33,091 nt of DNA from Bacillota bacterium (GCA_023415055.1 JAEZLZ010000096.1:1-33091); one strand, 5' to 3'. Numbered from the stretch's first letter, positions 7,839 to 16,413 are shown. Notes: generated by a model not told the origin, from the letters alone. Numbers and translations are program-made.

Positions 7839-8165
7839 ATGGATGGAATGGATGGTGAAATAAAAAAAGAGGGATACACAGCAGAAGCTGTATATCATGG
7901 GGATGAGGCAGTAATAAAAGTGCAGGAAATCCGACCGAATGCAATTATTCTGGATGTTATGCTTCCAGGGCTTAATGGGTATGAGATTTTGAAGAAGCTG
8001 CAGGACAAAAGTGGGATGGGTGTAATCATGCTGACCGGAGAAGCAGCCCAGATTGCGGTCAATACAGAGAGCTACAGTACCAGCTGGAGTTCCTCCGGAG
8101 AGAAGCTTGCCTATACTCAGTACCATGGTACACAGTATAATAGCAGCATTATCTACTTCAAATAG
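7839..8165 (+). pseudogene. Response-regulator receiver fragment fused to a foreign tail
   Basis: The 108-codon frame contains the middle of a receiver domain: KKEGYTAEAVYHGDEAV, the phosphorylation site in AIILDVMLPGLNGYE, and GVIMLT with the conserved Thr. The first strand with the acidic DD pair is missing, and an in-frame TAA lies just upstream of the ATG. After MLTGEA the receiver stops abruptly. It continues into about 35 residues (SYSTSWSSSGEKLAYTQY and on) that resemble the W-S-x-x-G-x-x-[IL]-A-[FY] repeat of TolB/PD40-type propellers. No output domain is present. I read it as a deletion remnant that joined two unrelated genes and is probably non-functional. Confidence 0.7.
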
Positions 8166-8266
8166 TAAGAGAATGATGAAGTCAGCAAAAGCAGAAGAGT
8201 ATTCTATCCTAAGGAGATTATAGGGCAGGGATCAATGATTAAAAACTATAAAAAAAGTATCAGTAA

Positions 8267-8309
8267 AAAGGGAAGAATAACAGCGTGGGATGCTGTTATT
8301 CTTCCCTTT
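8267..8309. terminator. Perfect 18-bp hairpin between the receiver remnant and the PrcB-like gene
   Basis: AAAGGGAAGAATAACAGC (8267-8284) is perfectly complementary to 8292-8309, with a 7-nt loop. On the minus strand the stem ends in a run of five Ts, so it terminates the secreted-protein gene at 8372-9859. The same stem sequence occurs again at 24985-25034. Confidence 0.8.
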
Positions 8310-8371
8310 GACTAATCACATTTCTTTATGAGTCTCATGGTAACATAGCATACAGGTTTATTGGCCAGATC

Positions 8372-9859
8372 TTATTGATAGATATACTTTGCAATTCCCG
8401 GAGCCAGTAGATGGTAGGACTTAGCGACTCCGCCTTTTTCCAGGCTCGCAATTACATTGGTTGAGGAGCCATAGCTGGAAAATGTGATGAGGTAACCATC
8501 CATTGTAGTAACCTTCAGAATTTTCCCGGCAATCATTTTAATATAAGGATTGTAATCGATGGTTGCATCGCGAAAGGCTTGCATAATTTCTTCCTTTTCA
8601 CCGCCGGTGATGTCTCTTAACTTCACCTGATTCAGATCATAGAGTTCTACCTTGGCTACATTACTGTTATCCAGTGTTACTCCACTGATCTTTGTATCGA
8701 GAACCTCGCCTGTTACTGTCTTAAGCGTGTCAGACTTTATTCGGATGAGGAGAGACGGGTAAGTAATCATCATGATTACCCGAACATTATCTCCGGGAGG
8801 TGTAACCTTTGCATCTACTGTGACAGTATCTGCAGAGGTATAATATATTTTAGCAATACTGAGCGTATAGCCACCGGTTGGTCTCTCCCCGGCACCGATT
8901 AGTGCATAAATATATCCACCGTCTTTGATAGAATGAACACCTAGCTTCTGATTATTTTCGGTATACCATTTTACTAAATTATCATTGCTCTTGATTTGGT
9001 CGTAAGTGAGCTCCTCAAAGGACACTTTGACGGGTAAGGAATCGGAAGTGAGCTCCTGTAGCTTGCCCTTTACACTGCGAAGCTTCTTTTGCCCATCTAT
9101 TTTGATCAAAACATTAGGATATGTCTCAACCTGCGTGACCATCATATCGGGAGCAGGTGCCTTCACAAAAGCATCGATATAGGCTTTTGTCGAGGTTTCA
9201 AAGTATACTTTATTGATACCGATGGAATAACCGCCGGTGGGCTTACTACCAGCACTGACCAAAACATACATAGCCGCATTGTACCGGAACGAATGAATTC
9301 CTGCTCTTGTATAATATCGATTATACCAACTCGTTACTAATTTTATATTAGCAATATCCTTTTTCGCTATTACTGTATAGCGAATCTCTTGACTGTCTGA
9401 ATTATCTGTGGAGATGGATAATACTTTTTTCTTACTGTCCCAGGTAACACTTGTTCCGAGATTTTCGAAAACGGCTTTCCCAGGGACAAATACATTACCA
9501 CGGCTATATCTAACCGGTGTATTCAGCGGAACTGTCTGTGGTATGCCGGAGAAATCTGTGTCTCTATGAATATAGAATTCACTCTTTCCGGCAATCAGCT
9601 CCAGATGTGTCATTGCAAGATGAATCCATGCAGTATTGTTCTTTTTATCCCATTCATAGGATCCGCCAATGGCCTCGGCTGTTTCTCTCGCCGGTATCAT
9701 AACCTCTTCCTTTGACAGGTAAGGGGATGCTTCATATTTTATGGTTTTGCTATTAACTGTTACATTAATCTTTGGTTTGGTATTACATGCAAACGCCGTC
9801 ATGTTTGTTGCAAATGATAACAGAATAACAAGAATGACCAGGGTAGTTATCTTTTTCAT
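8372..9859 (-). CDS. Secreted protein: copper amine oxidase N-like domain plus two PrcB-like repeats
   Basis: It is 495 residues with a signal peptide (basic start, hydrophobic core to about residue 24, cleavage near AFA-C). Residues about 30-150 match the copper amine oxidase N-terminal domain (PF07833), found in Clostridia envelope proteins: INVTVNSKTIKYEASPYL, VMIPARETAEAIGG and VFVPGKAVFENLG. Two homologous modules follow, each with the PrcB C-terminal signature (AGSKPTGGYSIGINKVYF with YPNVLIKI, and AGERPTGGYTLSIAKIYY with YPSLLIRI). The last 90 residues are unassigned. PrcB domains are known from protease complexes and the copper amine oxidase N domain from wall-associated proteins, so an extracellular stabilising or binding role is likely. 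A consensus GGAGG precedes the ATG. Confidence 0.85.
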   Translation of the reverse strand: MKKITTLVILVILLSFATNMTAFACNTKPKINVTVNSKTIKYEASPYLSKEEVMIPARETAEAIGGSYEWDKKNNTAWIHLAMTHLELIAGKSEFYIHRDTDFSGIPQTVPLNTPVRYSRGNVFVPGKAVFENLGTSVTWDSKKKVLSISTDNSDSQEIRYTVIAKKDIANIKLVTSWYNRYYTRAGIHSFRYNAAMYVLVSAGSKPTGGYSIGINKVYFETSTKAYIDAFVKAPAPDMMVTQVETYPNVLIKIDGQKKLRSVKGKLQELTSDSLPVKVSFEELTYDQIKSNDNLVKWYTENNQKLGVHSIKDGGYIYALIGAGERPTGGYTLSIAKIYYTSADTVTVDAKVTPPGDNVRVIMMITYPSLLIRIKSDTLKTVTGEVLDTKISGVTLDNSNVAKVELYDLNQVKLRDITGGEKEEIMQAFRDATIDYNPYIKMIAGKILKVTTMDGYLITFSSYGSSTNVIASLEKGGVAKSYHLLAPGIAKYIYQ

Positions 9860-10017
9860 CCTATTCCTCCTTATAATGAATTATATTACGGTTACATTCA
9901 TTAGACGGCATAAGGTAGAATAGGTATCCCGATTCCATAATTAGAATTTTATGGAACACCCCTAATATGAATATACTACTTCTAACGTAGTAATCAGTCA
10001 TAAATAATCATGACAAT

Positions 10018-10085
10018 AAAAATGCTCCACCTTAGGAAAACAATGAATGTTTCAATTGCTTACCATAAGGTGGGGCATTTTCTTT
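10018..10085. terminator. Bidirectional intrinsic terminator
   Basis: AAAATGCTCCACCTTA (ending about 10034) pairs with TAAGGTGGGGCATTTT (10066-10081) across a loop of about 30 nt. Both outer flanks are T- or A-rich, so it can end the LysM hydrolase transcript on the minus strand. The intergenic sequence 9860-10017 holds the promoter region of the secreted-protein gene but no further gene. Confidence 0.75.
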
Positions 10086-10116
10086 TAATCTATGAACGTA
10101 ATAAGGTATATAGTAA

Positions 10117-10869
10117 TTATTTCACAAATACCATGTGATCTATTTTGGCGGTGAGGGGTTTTGACCACAACCATTGATTTGTTGAAGAAGTATCAAAGTA
10201 GAAGCTTGCACCACTACTCGGATCACTGCCATACATGGCTATCCAGGCTGCTTTCTTCGAAGCAGAGGAAGGATTATTGTTGATAGTTCCGATTTTTACG
10301 GGTGTAAACTGATGGTACTCACCGAATTTTTGCTTTATTACCTTGGATATCGTAGGAGCCCAGACTTTACTTTGTACTCGATTGATTACTACGGCACCGA
10401 CTGCAATTTTGGCCTTCATAGATTCACCTGCTGCTTCCGCTTCAATCAATTGAGACAGAAGCTTAATATCGCTGTCTGAATAAGAAATAACAGCATCCGT
10501 TTTCTTATTCGGTTTCACACCTGGTATGATAATCTTTTTTCCCGCTTTGACCGAGTTACCGCTTATATGGTTTGCCCTCTTCAGATTAGTAAGGGATACC
10601 CCGTGCTTCTTTGCGATGGATTTCATAGTGTCACCGCTTTTTACCTTATATACGTGAGCGGGAACATAGATGGCATCTCCCGGAGCTAGATTGTTTTCGT
10701 CTATGTTGTTAGAATACCGCAGCTCCTTCACACTGGTATTGAAAAGTTTACTGAGGGAATAGAGTGTGTCATTGGACTTTATGGTATAATAGGCGGCATT
10801 TGCTGTTGATACCGGAGATAACAGCAGCATACAAAGGGTTACGATACCAATTCTCTTAAATAGTTTCAT
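10117..10869 (-). CDS. Cell-wall hydrolase with two LysM domains and a SleB-like catalytic domain
   Basis: The start is the internal ATG at 10869, preceded by GGAGG at proper spacing; an upstream in-frame ATG at 10893 lacks one. A signal peptide ends near STANA-A. Two LysM repeats follow (YTIKSNDTLYSLSKLF... and YKVKSGDTMKSIAKKH...). After a linker comes a Hydrolase_2 (SleB/CwlJ) domain: LLSQLIEAEAAGESMKAKIA, VGAVVINRV with the conserved Glu, then FSYEHQF-type residues here FGEYHQFTPV. These enzymes cut spore cortex or vegetative peptidoglycan as lytic transglycosylases. At 250 residues it is a normal size. It indicates a spore-forming host but could be a vegetative autolysin. Confidence 0.88.
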   Translation of the reverse strand: MKLFKRIGIVTLCMLLLSPVSTANAAYYTIKSNDTLYSLSKLFNTSVKELRYSNNIDENNLAPGDAIYVPAHVYKVKSGDTMKSIAKKHGVSLTNLKRANHISGNSVKAGKKIIIPGVKPNKKTDAVISYSDSDIKLLSQLIEAEAAGESMKAKIAVGAVVINRVQSKVWAPTISKVIKQKFGEYHQFTPVKIGTINNNPSSASKKAAWIAMYGSDPSSGASFYFDTSSTNQWLWSKPLTAKIDHMVFVK

Positions 10870-10922
10870 TAAAACCTCCATTCTGGTTAACATGCGAATA
10901 TAGGCAATAGCATATATTCACC

Positions 10923-10948
10923 GTGTAGAAAATCTTGATTTTCCACAC
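10923..10948. promoter_or_regulatory. Near-perfect 26-bp dyad in the divergent promoter region
   Basis: GTGTAGAAAATC (10923-10934) and GATTTTCCACAC (10937-10948) are inverted repeats with one mismatch and a 2-bp centre. The compact symmetry, without a T-run, is more like a protein-binding operator than a terminator. It lies between the divergent LysM hydrolase and serine hydrolase genes. The regulator is unknown. Confidence 0.5.
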
Positions 10949-11121
10949 TAACCTCCTTCTGAGTATTAATTGAATTAGTTGCTACTACACATTTCCTATT
11001 CTACAGATTTGGCATCCAAATAGCTATATAGGTTTGTTGGGAATGCAGGAAGAACATTGATAATCATCTTTGAACTTGCTATAATGCGATTATGACACAT
11101 GCTTTTAAGGAGATGAGGAAC

Positions 11122-12249
11122 ATGAATTTTGAAAAGATCACAAACTATTTAGATTCCTTAGAGTCCGAAGGGATTCCTTCGGTTGACTGCATGATTTATC
11201 GGGATCATGAAATAGTATATCGCCATTTTCATGGCTATGCAGACAGCACTAAATCTAAAGAAATGAGGGGGGACGAGTTGTATCTGATGTTCTCTGCGAC
11301 GAAACTGATTACGATGACAGCCGCGTTGCAGTTGCTTGAACAAGGGAAGATTGATCTGAACAAGCCGGTTTCAGATTATTTACCCGCATATTCTAAGCTT
11401 TTTATTCAAAAAGAGAACCAAACGATGCCTGCGAATACGCCTATGCTGATCAGACATCTGCTTTCGATGCAGTCAGGTCTTGATTATGATCTGAAGCGTC
11501 CGGGGATAGAACGTGTCCTAAAGGAAAAGGGAGAAACTGCTACTACACTGGAATTAGTGAATTCTTTTGTAGAATCACCACTCTTGTTCGAACCGGGAGA
11601 GCATTTTGAATATAGCTTAAGTCATGATGTCGTTGGAGCGATTATCGAGGTTGTCTCCGGAATGAGCCTTTCAGAATATTTTAAAAAGAACATCTTTCAG
11701 CCGCTTCATATGAAAAATACTTATTTTGCGAAACCTAGGAATCAGCACGAGAGACTAGCAGCACAGTATATGTATGATAATGATACTCACACCTCGACCG
11801 AAATGGAGCTTTCCTGCGTATATCAGCTGTCGGAGAACTATGAGAGCGGCGGAGCAGGCTTGATCAGCTGCGTAGAGGATTATGGCAGGTTTGCGGATGC
11901 CCTGGCCTGCAAAGGGGTAAGCAAGGAAGGAAACCGCATACTGAAAGAAGAAACGATCGAATTAATGAGAACTAATATGCTCAGACCGGATCAATTAGAT
12001 GAAGTTGTCCAAAAAATGGGCAGAGTCGGTTATGGCTATGGCTGTGGCGTTCAGACCTTGATGAATCCCACTGCTTGCAATACGAAGGCACCGGTTGGAG
12101 TATTTGGCTGGGACGGGGCAGCGGGGACATGCATCATTATGGATCCGGTGAATCATATCTCCCTAGTCTACGCACAACATGTGCGAAGCTGCAGCTATGC
12201 ATATGATACGATACATCCCAGGCTGAGAGACCTTATGTATTCGGAGTAG
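11122..12249 (+). CDS. Serine hydrolase, beta-lactamase (class C/AmpC-like) family
   Basis: It is about 375 residues from the ATG at 11122. The frame opens at 11092, but AAGGAG at 11107-11112 fits the internal start. The S-x-x-K nucleophile motif is SATK in LYLMFSATKLITMTAAL. The tyrosine motif is Y-S-L in EYSLSHDVVGAIIEVVSG. The usual H-L-L-S-M-x-S-G-L-D segment is present, and the C terminus has GVFGWDGAAGT in place of the KTG-type motif. There is no signal peptide, so it is cytoplasmic like many esterase or peptidase members. The substrate is unknown; a beta-lactamase role is not implied. It is a single gene. Confidence 0.85.
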   Translation: MNFEKITNYLDSLESEGIPSVDCMIYRDHEIVYRHFHGYADSTKSKEMRGDELYLMFSATKLITMTAALQLLEQGKIDLNKPVSDYLPAYSKLFIQKENQTMPANTPMLIRHLLSMQSGLDYDLKRPGIERVLKEKGETATTLELVNSFVESPLLFEPGEHFEYSLSHDVVGAIIEVVSGMSLSEYFKKNIFQPLHMKNTYFAKPRNQHERLAAQYMYDNDTHTSTEMELSCVYQLSENYESGGAGLISCVEDYGRFADALACKGVSKEGNRILKEETIELMRTNMLRPDQLDEVVQKMGRVGYGYGCGVQTLMNPTACNTKAPVGVFGWDGAAGTCIIMDPVNHISLVYAQHVRSCSYAYDTIHPRLRDLMYSE

Positions 12250-12265
12250 CAAATAGCGCAGGCCT

Positions 12266-12341
12266 TTACGCAAAGGCAAATGTGAGTAATGCGAACGCGC
12301 ACACGAACCTGATAAGCTTGCTTAGCATGCTTATCAGGTCG
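12266..12341. repeat. Pair of intergenic palindromes
   Basis: GCCTTT...AAAGGC (about 12269-12284) and CCTGATAAGC...GCTTATCAGG (about 12311-12341) are perfect short hairpins. Neither has a T-run. They resemble the palindromes in the 250-318 leader in style (an inner AGCTTGC) and may be a short interspersed repeat. No gene lies between 12250 and 12409. Confidence 0.45.
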
Positions 12342-12409
12342 GGATGCATGTTATTTCCTTCCATCATTAGAGTGGTTTGTAACAACCTCAAAAGGAGAAT
12401 CAGCTTGAT

Positions 12410-12916
12410 TCATTTGCAAATGGGGCTGTTATATAAGGTACTGAATATGGTGGCATGCCCTTGTTCATCGACCATGATCATAAAGAAGGTATCGATAATA
12501 ACCTGATCCATAGTGTACAGTTGAATATTGCGGTAGGCCTCTACTGTATTTAATTCATTAATCAACGACATCATCAGAGCCTCCTTATAACAGGGAAGAG
12601 GAACCGGGGTGATTGTATACTTTGGTTCACAGTCAGTATAGTACTGATATAGTCTGCAGAGAATTTGCAGGTGCTCCAGTTCATCCTCATAAACGTGCTG
12701 GATAAATTCACAATGTAGCTTATTCGGTGCTTCTTTTAATAAATGACGGTAAAAATCAGCTGCATTTGCTTCATCCTCGATTGCTTTATGAATGCAATGC
12801 AGAATCTGATCAAAGGACTTTGGTCCCTTTAGCGGCAGGTTTGGTATCTGAACATTGCCGCAGAATTTATTTTCAAAGCAATTCGTATGTCTATCGGATT
12901 CTTGGTATTGAAACAT
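12410..12916 (-). CDS. Ferritin-like di-iron-type protein
   Basis: It is about 168 residues from the ATG at 12916, which has a consensus AGGAGGT upstream; a longer reading to 12967 is not supported. The four-helix ferritin-like pattern is visible: E-x-x-x-x-x-x-x-Y in AIEDEANAADFYRHL, E-x-x-H in YEDELEHLQIL, then E-x-x-x-x-x-Y in LINELNTVEAYRNI and D-E-x-x-H-A in MVDEQGHATIF. These six Glu and His residues are the expected di-metal ligands. The N-terminal 40 residues, with several Cys, are unlike rubrerythrin. In Clostridia such proteins are linked to oxidative stress or the spore coat. It lies next to mntR. Confidence 0.75.
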   Translation of the reverse strand: MFQYQESDRHTNCFENKFCGNVQIPNLPLKGPKSFDQILHCIHKAIEDEANAADFYRHLLKEAPNKLHCEFIQHVYEDELEHLQILCRLYQYYTDCEPKYTITPVPLPCYKEALMMSLINELNTVEAYRNIQLYTMDQVIIDTFFMIMVDEQGHATIFSTLYNSPICK

Positions 12917-13019
12917 ACGGTAACCTCCTGGTACTTTATAAAGTATTTCCAGTATCATCATATGCAAAAAAATGTGTTATTGTTCTGTATTATCTTGCTT
13001 TTGGAATGTTATTGTCGGA

Positions 13020-13080
13020 AATAATTACCAATTATCCACATTATCAACAATGCCTCGTGGATAAATGACAATAATTACCA
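13020..13080. promoter_or_regulatory. Inverted TTATCCAC boxes flanked by direct repeats
   Basis: TTATCCACA (13032-13040), a perfect match to the DnaA box, faces CGTGGATAA (about 13056-13064) on the other strand. The block is framed by the direct repeat AATAATTACCA (about 13020-13030 and 13070-13080). It is upstream of the ferritin-like gene and about 50 bp beyond the end of mntR, so it may be an operator rather than a replication element. Confidence 0.4.
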
Positions 13081-13131
13081 GATACTTTCTCTTAATTATA
13101 CCATTTCACACATCCTTGTCGAACCAAGAGG

Positions 13132-13602
13132 TCAGTATTTATCCGGATCGTGTGGATATTGTTCATAAAGCTCCTTGTTATCCAAGAGAAAATGGTTCAG
13201 GATGAGAAGCTTATTTAAGGTAGTTCCATTGATGCTATGTTCCATTAACTCGGTCTGTTGCAGCAAATCTTCGTCACAGCCGATGAGACGTAAAAAATTT
13301 TCTATAATTCTATGACGTTCCAGTAGGAATTCACCAATTTTCCTTCCGTTTTCACTTAAAATGATAATTCCATATTTTTTATAATTCAGCAATCCAAGCT
13401 CACTAAGCCGCTGAACCATTCTCGAAGCGGATGCTGCGCTTACATGAAGCATTCCGGCGAGTATATTAATTCGGATATAGCCTTCCATTATGCTGTTCCG
13501 ATAAATCATTTCCAGGTAATCTTCCATTGCAGAAGTCAGATTCTTATGGCTTGGCTCCAGCAGCTGATAACCTCTTACCGTATGAAATTCACCGTTTTCC
13601 AT
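13132..13602 (-). CDS. mntR: MntR, manganese-dependent DtxR-family repressor
   Basis: It is about 156 residues from the ATG at 13602; GTG at 13611 is the alternative. There is an N-terminal winged helix (LAGMLHVSAASASRMVQRLS). The manganese ligands known from Bacillus MntR are all present in order: Asp and Glu in MEDYLEMIY, His in LERHRIIENF, and Glu-Glu-His in QTELMEHSI. There is no SH3 domain, as expected for MntR rather than DtxR. It is divergent from mntH with a dyad between them, so Mn-dependent repression of the transporter and perhaps of itself is expected. Confidence 0.92.
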   Translation of the reverse strand: MENGEFHTVRGYQLLEPSHKNLTSAMEDYLEMIYRNSIMEGYIRINILAGMLHVSAASASRMVQRLSELGLLNYKKYGIIILSENGRKIGEFLLERHRIIENFLRLIGCDEDLLQQTELMEHSINGTTLNKLLILNHFLLDNKELYEQYPHDPDKY

Positions 13603-13643
13603 AGCAGTCACAGCCTCTTTGTTTTTTATACATTTATATGCTG

Positions 13644-13672
13644 TAACACATGAAATAAATGTTCATATGTTA
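13644..13672. promoter_or_regulatory. Candidate MntR operator between mntR and mntH
   Basis: TAACACATGAA (13644-13654) and TTCATATGTTA (13662-13672) form an 11-bp inverted repeat with one mismatch and a 7-bp spacer. It is placed between the two divergent genes. A second small hairpin, GGGTA...TACCC, lies at about 13678-13694. The assignment to MntR is by position only. Confidence 0.55.
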
Positions 13673-13759
13673 GAGTAGGGTAAAAAAATTACCCGCCACT
13701 TACATTCGGAAGAAGTTTGGGAAAGGTGTAATGTATCATTAAGAAATGAGGTGTTTTCA

Positions 13760-15043
13760 GTGAATGATCCAGCAGAGCTTCTGGTTGATTCTACCATATC
13801 TGGTAAATGTACTGTTCATAAACCAAAGATAATAGGAGAGTTGCGACTTCTCATGAAATTTATTGGTCCGGCTTTTATTGTCAGTGTTGCCTATATTGAT
13901 CCGGGGAATTTTGCTACCAATATCAGCGGAGGCTCCGTATTTAATTATAATCTTATCTGGGTAATTCTTTGGAGCAATCTGATGGCTATCTTCCTTCAAT
14001 CCATGTCAGCAAAGTTAGGAATTGCCACAGGTCATAACTTACCGGAAATGTGTGGTAAAATCTTTAGTCGAAGAACCAACTGGTTCCTGTGGTTTTGTGC
14101 GGAGTTCGCCGCTATGGCAACGGATCTGGCAGAATTTTTAGGTGGTACCCTTGGTTTCTATCTATTGTTAAGAATACCGATGGTATATGCAGGACTCTTA
14201 ACAGGTGCCGTTACCTTCCTCATCGTATCTATGGAGAAATATGGTCAGCGTGTAATAGAGGCAATCATATCAGTTCTGGTAGCTGTGATCGGTATTGCAT
14301 ATGGTATTGAGCTATTGTTAGCAAAGCCGGATTGGAGCCAGATCGGTCTCCATATGCTTATGCCATCCCTGCCAAATAAACAGGCTGCGCTCATCGCTGT
14401 AGGGATGTTGGGTGCAACCGTCATGCCACATGTGATATATCTGCATTCGCAACTTGTACAGTGCAGGAATCAGGATAAGTCGGAGGAAGAGAAGAAGAAG
14501 CACCTCAGGATGGAGAGAGTGGATATTGTAATAGCTATGAACATTGCGTTCGTTATCAATGCTGCAATGGTCGTCGTATCTGCAGCCGTCTTCTACAAAA
14601 ATGGAATTATTGTAAATACTATCGAAGAAGCTCATAAATCCTTGGAGCCGTTAATGGGTGCATTATCTAGCGGAGCCTTCGGTATTGCGTTGCTGGCCTC
14701 CGGGTTATCCTCCTCTGCAGTTGGAACCATGGCAGGTCAGACAATCATGAAAGGCTTTGTGGGACTCAATATACCGATTAACCTGAGGAGACTCATTACG
14801 ATGGCTCCGGCGATCATTATCATTGCCTTAGGGATTAATCCGATGAAAGCGCTTATCCTAAGTCAGGTTACTTTAAGCTTTGCTTTACCATTGACGATTA
14901 TACCGATGCTTATGATTACAAGACGACAGGATTTGATGGGAGTATTTGTGAATAAGCCGGTGACGAATATACTGGGGTATATTATAACAGGAGTAATAGT
15001 GGTGCTGAACATGATTTTGCTTCATGGGACATTCTTCGGATAA
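13760..15043 (+). CDS. mntH: MntH, NRAMP-family Mn2+ symporter
   Basis: It is about 427 residues from GTG at 13760, placed 8 nt after AGG; GTG at 13751 overlaps the ribosome binding site. Eleven hydrophobic helices are visible. The metal-site motifs are present: DPGNFATN in helix 1 and GATVMPHVIYLHS in helix 6, with the conserved Met-Pro-His. The N-terminal 35 residues are cytoplasmic. With divergent mntR it forms a textbook Mn uptake unit. The stop codon is followed within about 25 bp by a truncated gene remnant. Confidence 0.94.
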   Translation: MNDPAELLVDSTISGKCTVHKPKIIGELRLLMKFIGPAFIVSVAYIDPGNFATNISGGSVFNYNLIWVILWSNLMAIFLQSMSAKLGIATGHNLPEMCGKIFSRRTNWFLWFCAEFAAMATDLAEFLGGTLGFYLLLRIPMVYAGLLTGAVTFLIVSMEKYGQRVIEAIISVLVAVIGIAYGIELLLAKPDWSQIGLHMLMPSLPNKQAALIAVGMLGATVMPHVIYLHSQLVQCRNQDKSEEEKKKHLRMERVDIVIAMNIAFVINAAMVVVSAAVFYKNGIIVNTIEEAHKSLEPLMGALSSGAFGIALLASGLSSSAVGTMAGQTIMKGFVGLNIPINLRRLITMAPAIIIIALGINPMKALILSQVTLSFALPLTIIPMLMITRRQDLMGVFVNKPVTNILGYIITGVIVVLNMILLHGTFFG

Positions 15044-15067
15044 GCTTCAGCAAAGAAGAAATGGTAA

Positions 15068-15795
15068 CAAAAGGACAAGAAGCTGGACATTATTCTTACT
15101 ACAGATGATGCTGCACTTACGTTCGCCTTAGAGAATAGAGAAGAACTGTTCTCGAACGCACCGATTGTATTTGCAGGAGTTAACACGGAAGGTGTCAAAA
15201 CGATCGTGAATGGTCATATCGGAGTAACCGGGGTAGTGGAGGTAATTGATCCGACAGAGACTCTCGCAATAGCCAGAAAATTTAATCCAACCCTAAAAAA
15301 GGTCTATCTTTTAAATGATAATTCCGAGAGTGGTATATCAACCATGAATCTCGTAATCAGTAAAGTTGAAGAGTATGATCCGGAGTTACAGGTAATCCCC
15401 TGGAATAACCTGCCTTTTGAAGAAGCCGTCAGGCAAGCAAGGAATCTGGAATCGGATAGTATGATACTAATTGGTACTTATTTTCGTGATATTGATAATC
15501 AACTAATGGATCATACCTATGTAACCATGAAGATCAGCGAGAACAGCAATGTTCCGGTCTACAATATTTATGATTTCGGTATGAATCACGGAATTATCGG
15601 TGGTTCTCTGCTGAGTGGCAGAATGCAGGGGGATAGTGCTGCAGAGATGGCATTCCGAATTCTGAATGGAGAAGATCCGGATCAGATACCCATCATTAAT
15701 CCCGAATCAGTCAGAACAGTATTTGATTATAATCAGCTGATGCGTTTTCATATTCCACTAAGCGTCCTTCCGAAAGAAAGTGAGATTATAAACAA
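15068..15795 (+). pseudogene. Left part of a disrupted sensor gene: ABC-type substrate-binding domain
   Basis: The frame is open after a TAA at 15065-15067 and has no start codon before a GTG at 15206, yet it already reads KLDIILTTDDAALTFALENR and IVFAGVN upstream of that GTG. This is the ABC_sub_bind family (PF04392), with VGVV-type VTGVVEVIDP, LKKVYLLND and the GMNHGIIGGSLLSG segment. The signal peptide and first residues are gone. The reading frame runs into the transposon end, giving a chimeric C terminus and a stop at 15827-15829. It is joined to the fragment at 19084 once the transposon is removed. Confidence 0.88.
15787..15795 (+). repeat. Target-site duplication, left copy
   Basis: TATAAACAA at 15787-15795 is repeated exactly at 19084-19092. 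It immediately abuts the left terminal inverted repeat. Confidence 0.88.
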
Positions 15796-15850
15796 TAACG
15801 GGTTTGATTTTCGTGTTGATGATATGTAAAAATCACTTCGAATTTCACCT

Positions 15851-15892
15851 AAAAAAGCTACAAAAAAACGAGGGTTTTTTTGTAGCTTTTTT
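15851..15892. terminator. Bidirectional terminator inside the left transposon end
   Basis: AAAAAAGCTACAAAAAAAC pairs with GGTTTTTTTGTAGCTTTTTT across GAG. T-runs follow on either strand. It would stop both read-out from the passenger gene and read-in from the host gene. Confidence 0.85.
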
Positions 15893-15918
15893 ATTGTATG
15901 TTTTTGATTTGGATTTAA

Positions 15919-16413
15919 TTAATCTTCAAAATATTTTCCAGGAACTCTCATTTTTTCAAGGTCTTTAAGATTGTCAGGTAAATGATAACTAATAATGTGA
16001 TTAAATTTTTCTAATCTTATGTTTCCGTGCCAATCTGCAGAAAAAGTAATTTCATCAATTCCAATAGTGTCATGTGGTCCGAGATAGGGTTTTGATGTGA
16101 AAGTAACATAGTAAGTATCATTATTAGAAGTGATGTTCTTCATAAAAACGCTATAATAATTTACAACTGGTGAAGCAGTATAATATTCATCATAAAAATC
16201 GTTTGATGCCTCTTTAATCATAATTAAATAAGTATTTACTAATAGCTGATTGTACTCTTCTCTTGTATCGGAAGTTTCAATGTTAGAAGTAGTCATGACT
16301 TCATCTCTATTTGTTTTAACAAATAGACAGCCCATAAGAATAACATCTAATAATATCATCAATATAAGCATTTTATTTCTGTTTTCTTTTATTATTCCAA
16401 ACAAATACATCAC
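15919..16413 (-). CDS. DUF3888-family passenger protein of the transposon
   Basis: It is 164 residues with a single N-terminal signal-anchor (KMLILMILLDVILMGCLFV). The remainder matches the DUF3888 pattern: LLVNTYLIMIKEASNDFYDE, then YYSVFMKNI, TFTSKPYLGPHDTIGIDEIT with the conserved G-P-H, and a closing KFNHI. DUF3888 proteins are small secreted or anchored proteins of unknown function in Firmicutes. It lies about 80 bp from the end of the transposase gene, in the same direction, inside the inverted repeats. It is a passenger rather than a transposition function, and I know of no activity for it. Confidence 0.75.
   Translation of the reverse strand: MMYLFGIIKENRNKMLILMILLDVILMGCLFVKTNRDEVMTTSNIETSDTREEYNQLLVNTYLIMIKEASNDFYDEYYTASPVVNYYSVFMKNITSNNDTYYVTFTSKPYLGPHDTIGIDEITFSADWHGNIRLEKFNHIISYHLPDNLKDLEKMRVPGKYFED

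Noticed and set aside
11122..12249. Antibiotic-resistance class C beta-lactamase
   Set aside because: It has the fold motifs but no signal peptide and a non-standard third motif, so it is better described as a general serine hydrolase.
12282..12506. 74-codon plus-strand reading frame
   Set aside because: It crosses the 3' end of the ferritin-like gene in antisense and starts in palindromic non-coding DNA.
15206..15829. A complete 207-residue substrate-binding protein starting at GTG 15206
   Set aside because: Homologous sequence continues upstream of that GTG in frame, and the C terminus comes from the transposon end, so it is a gene fragment.
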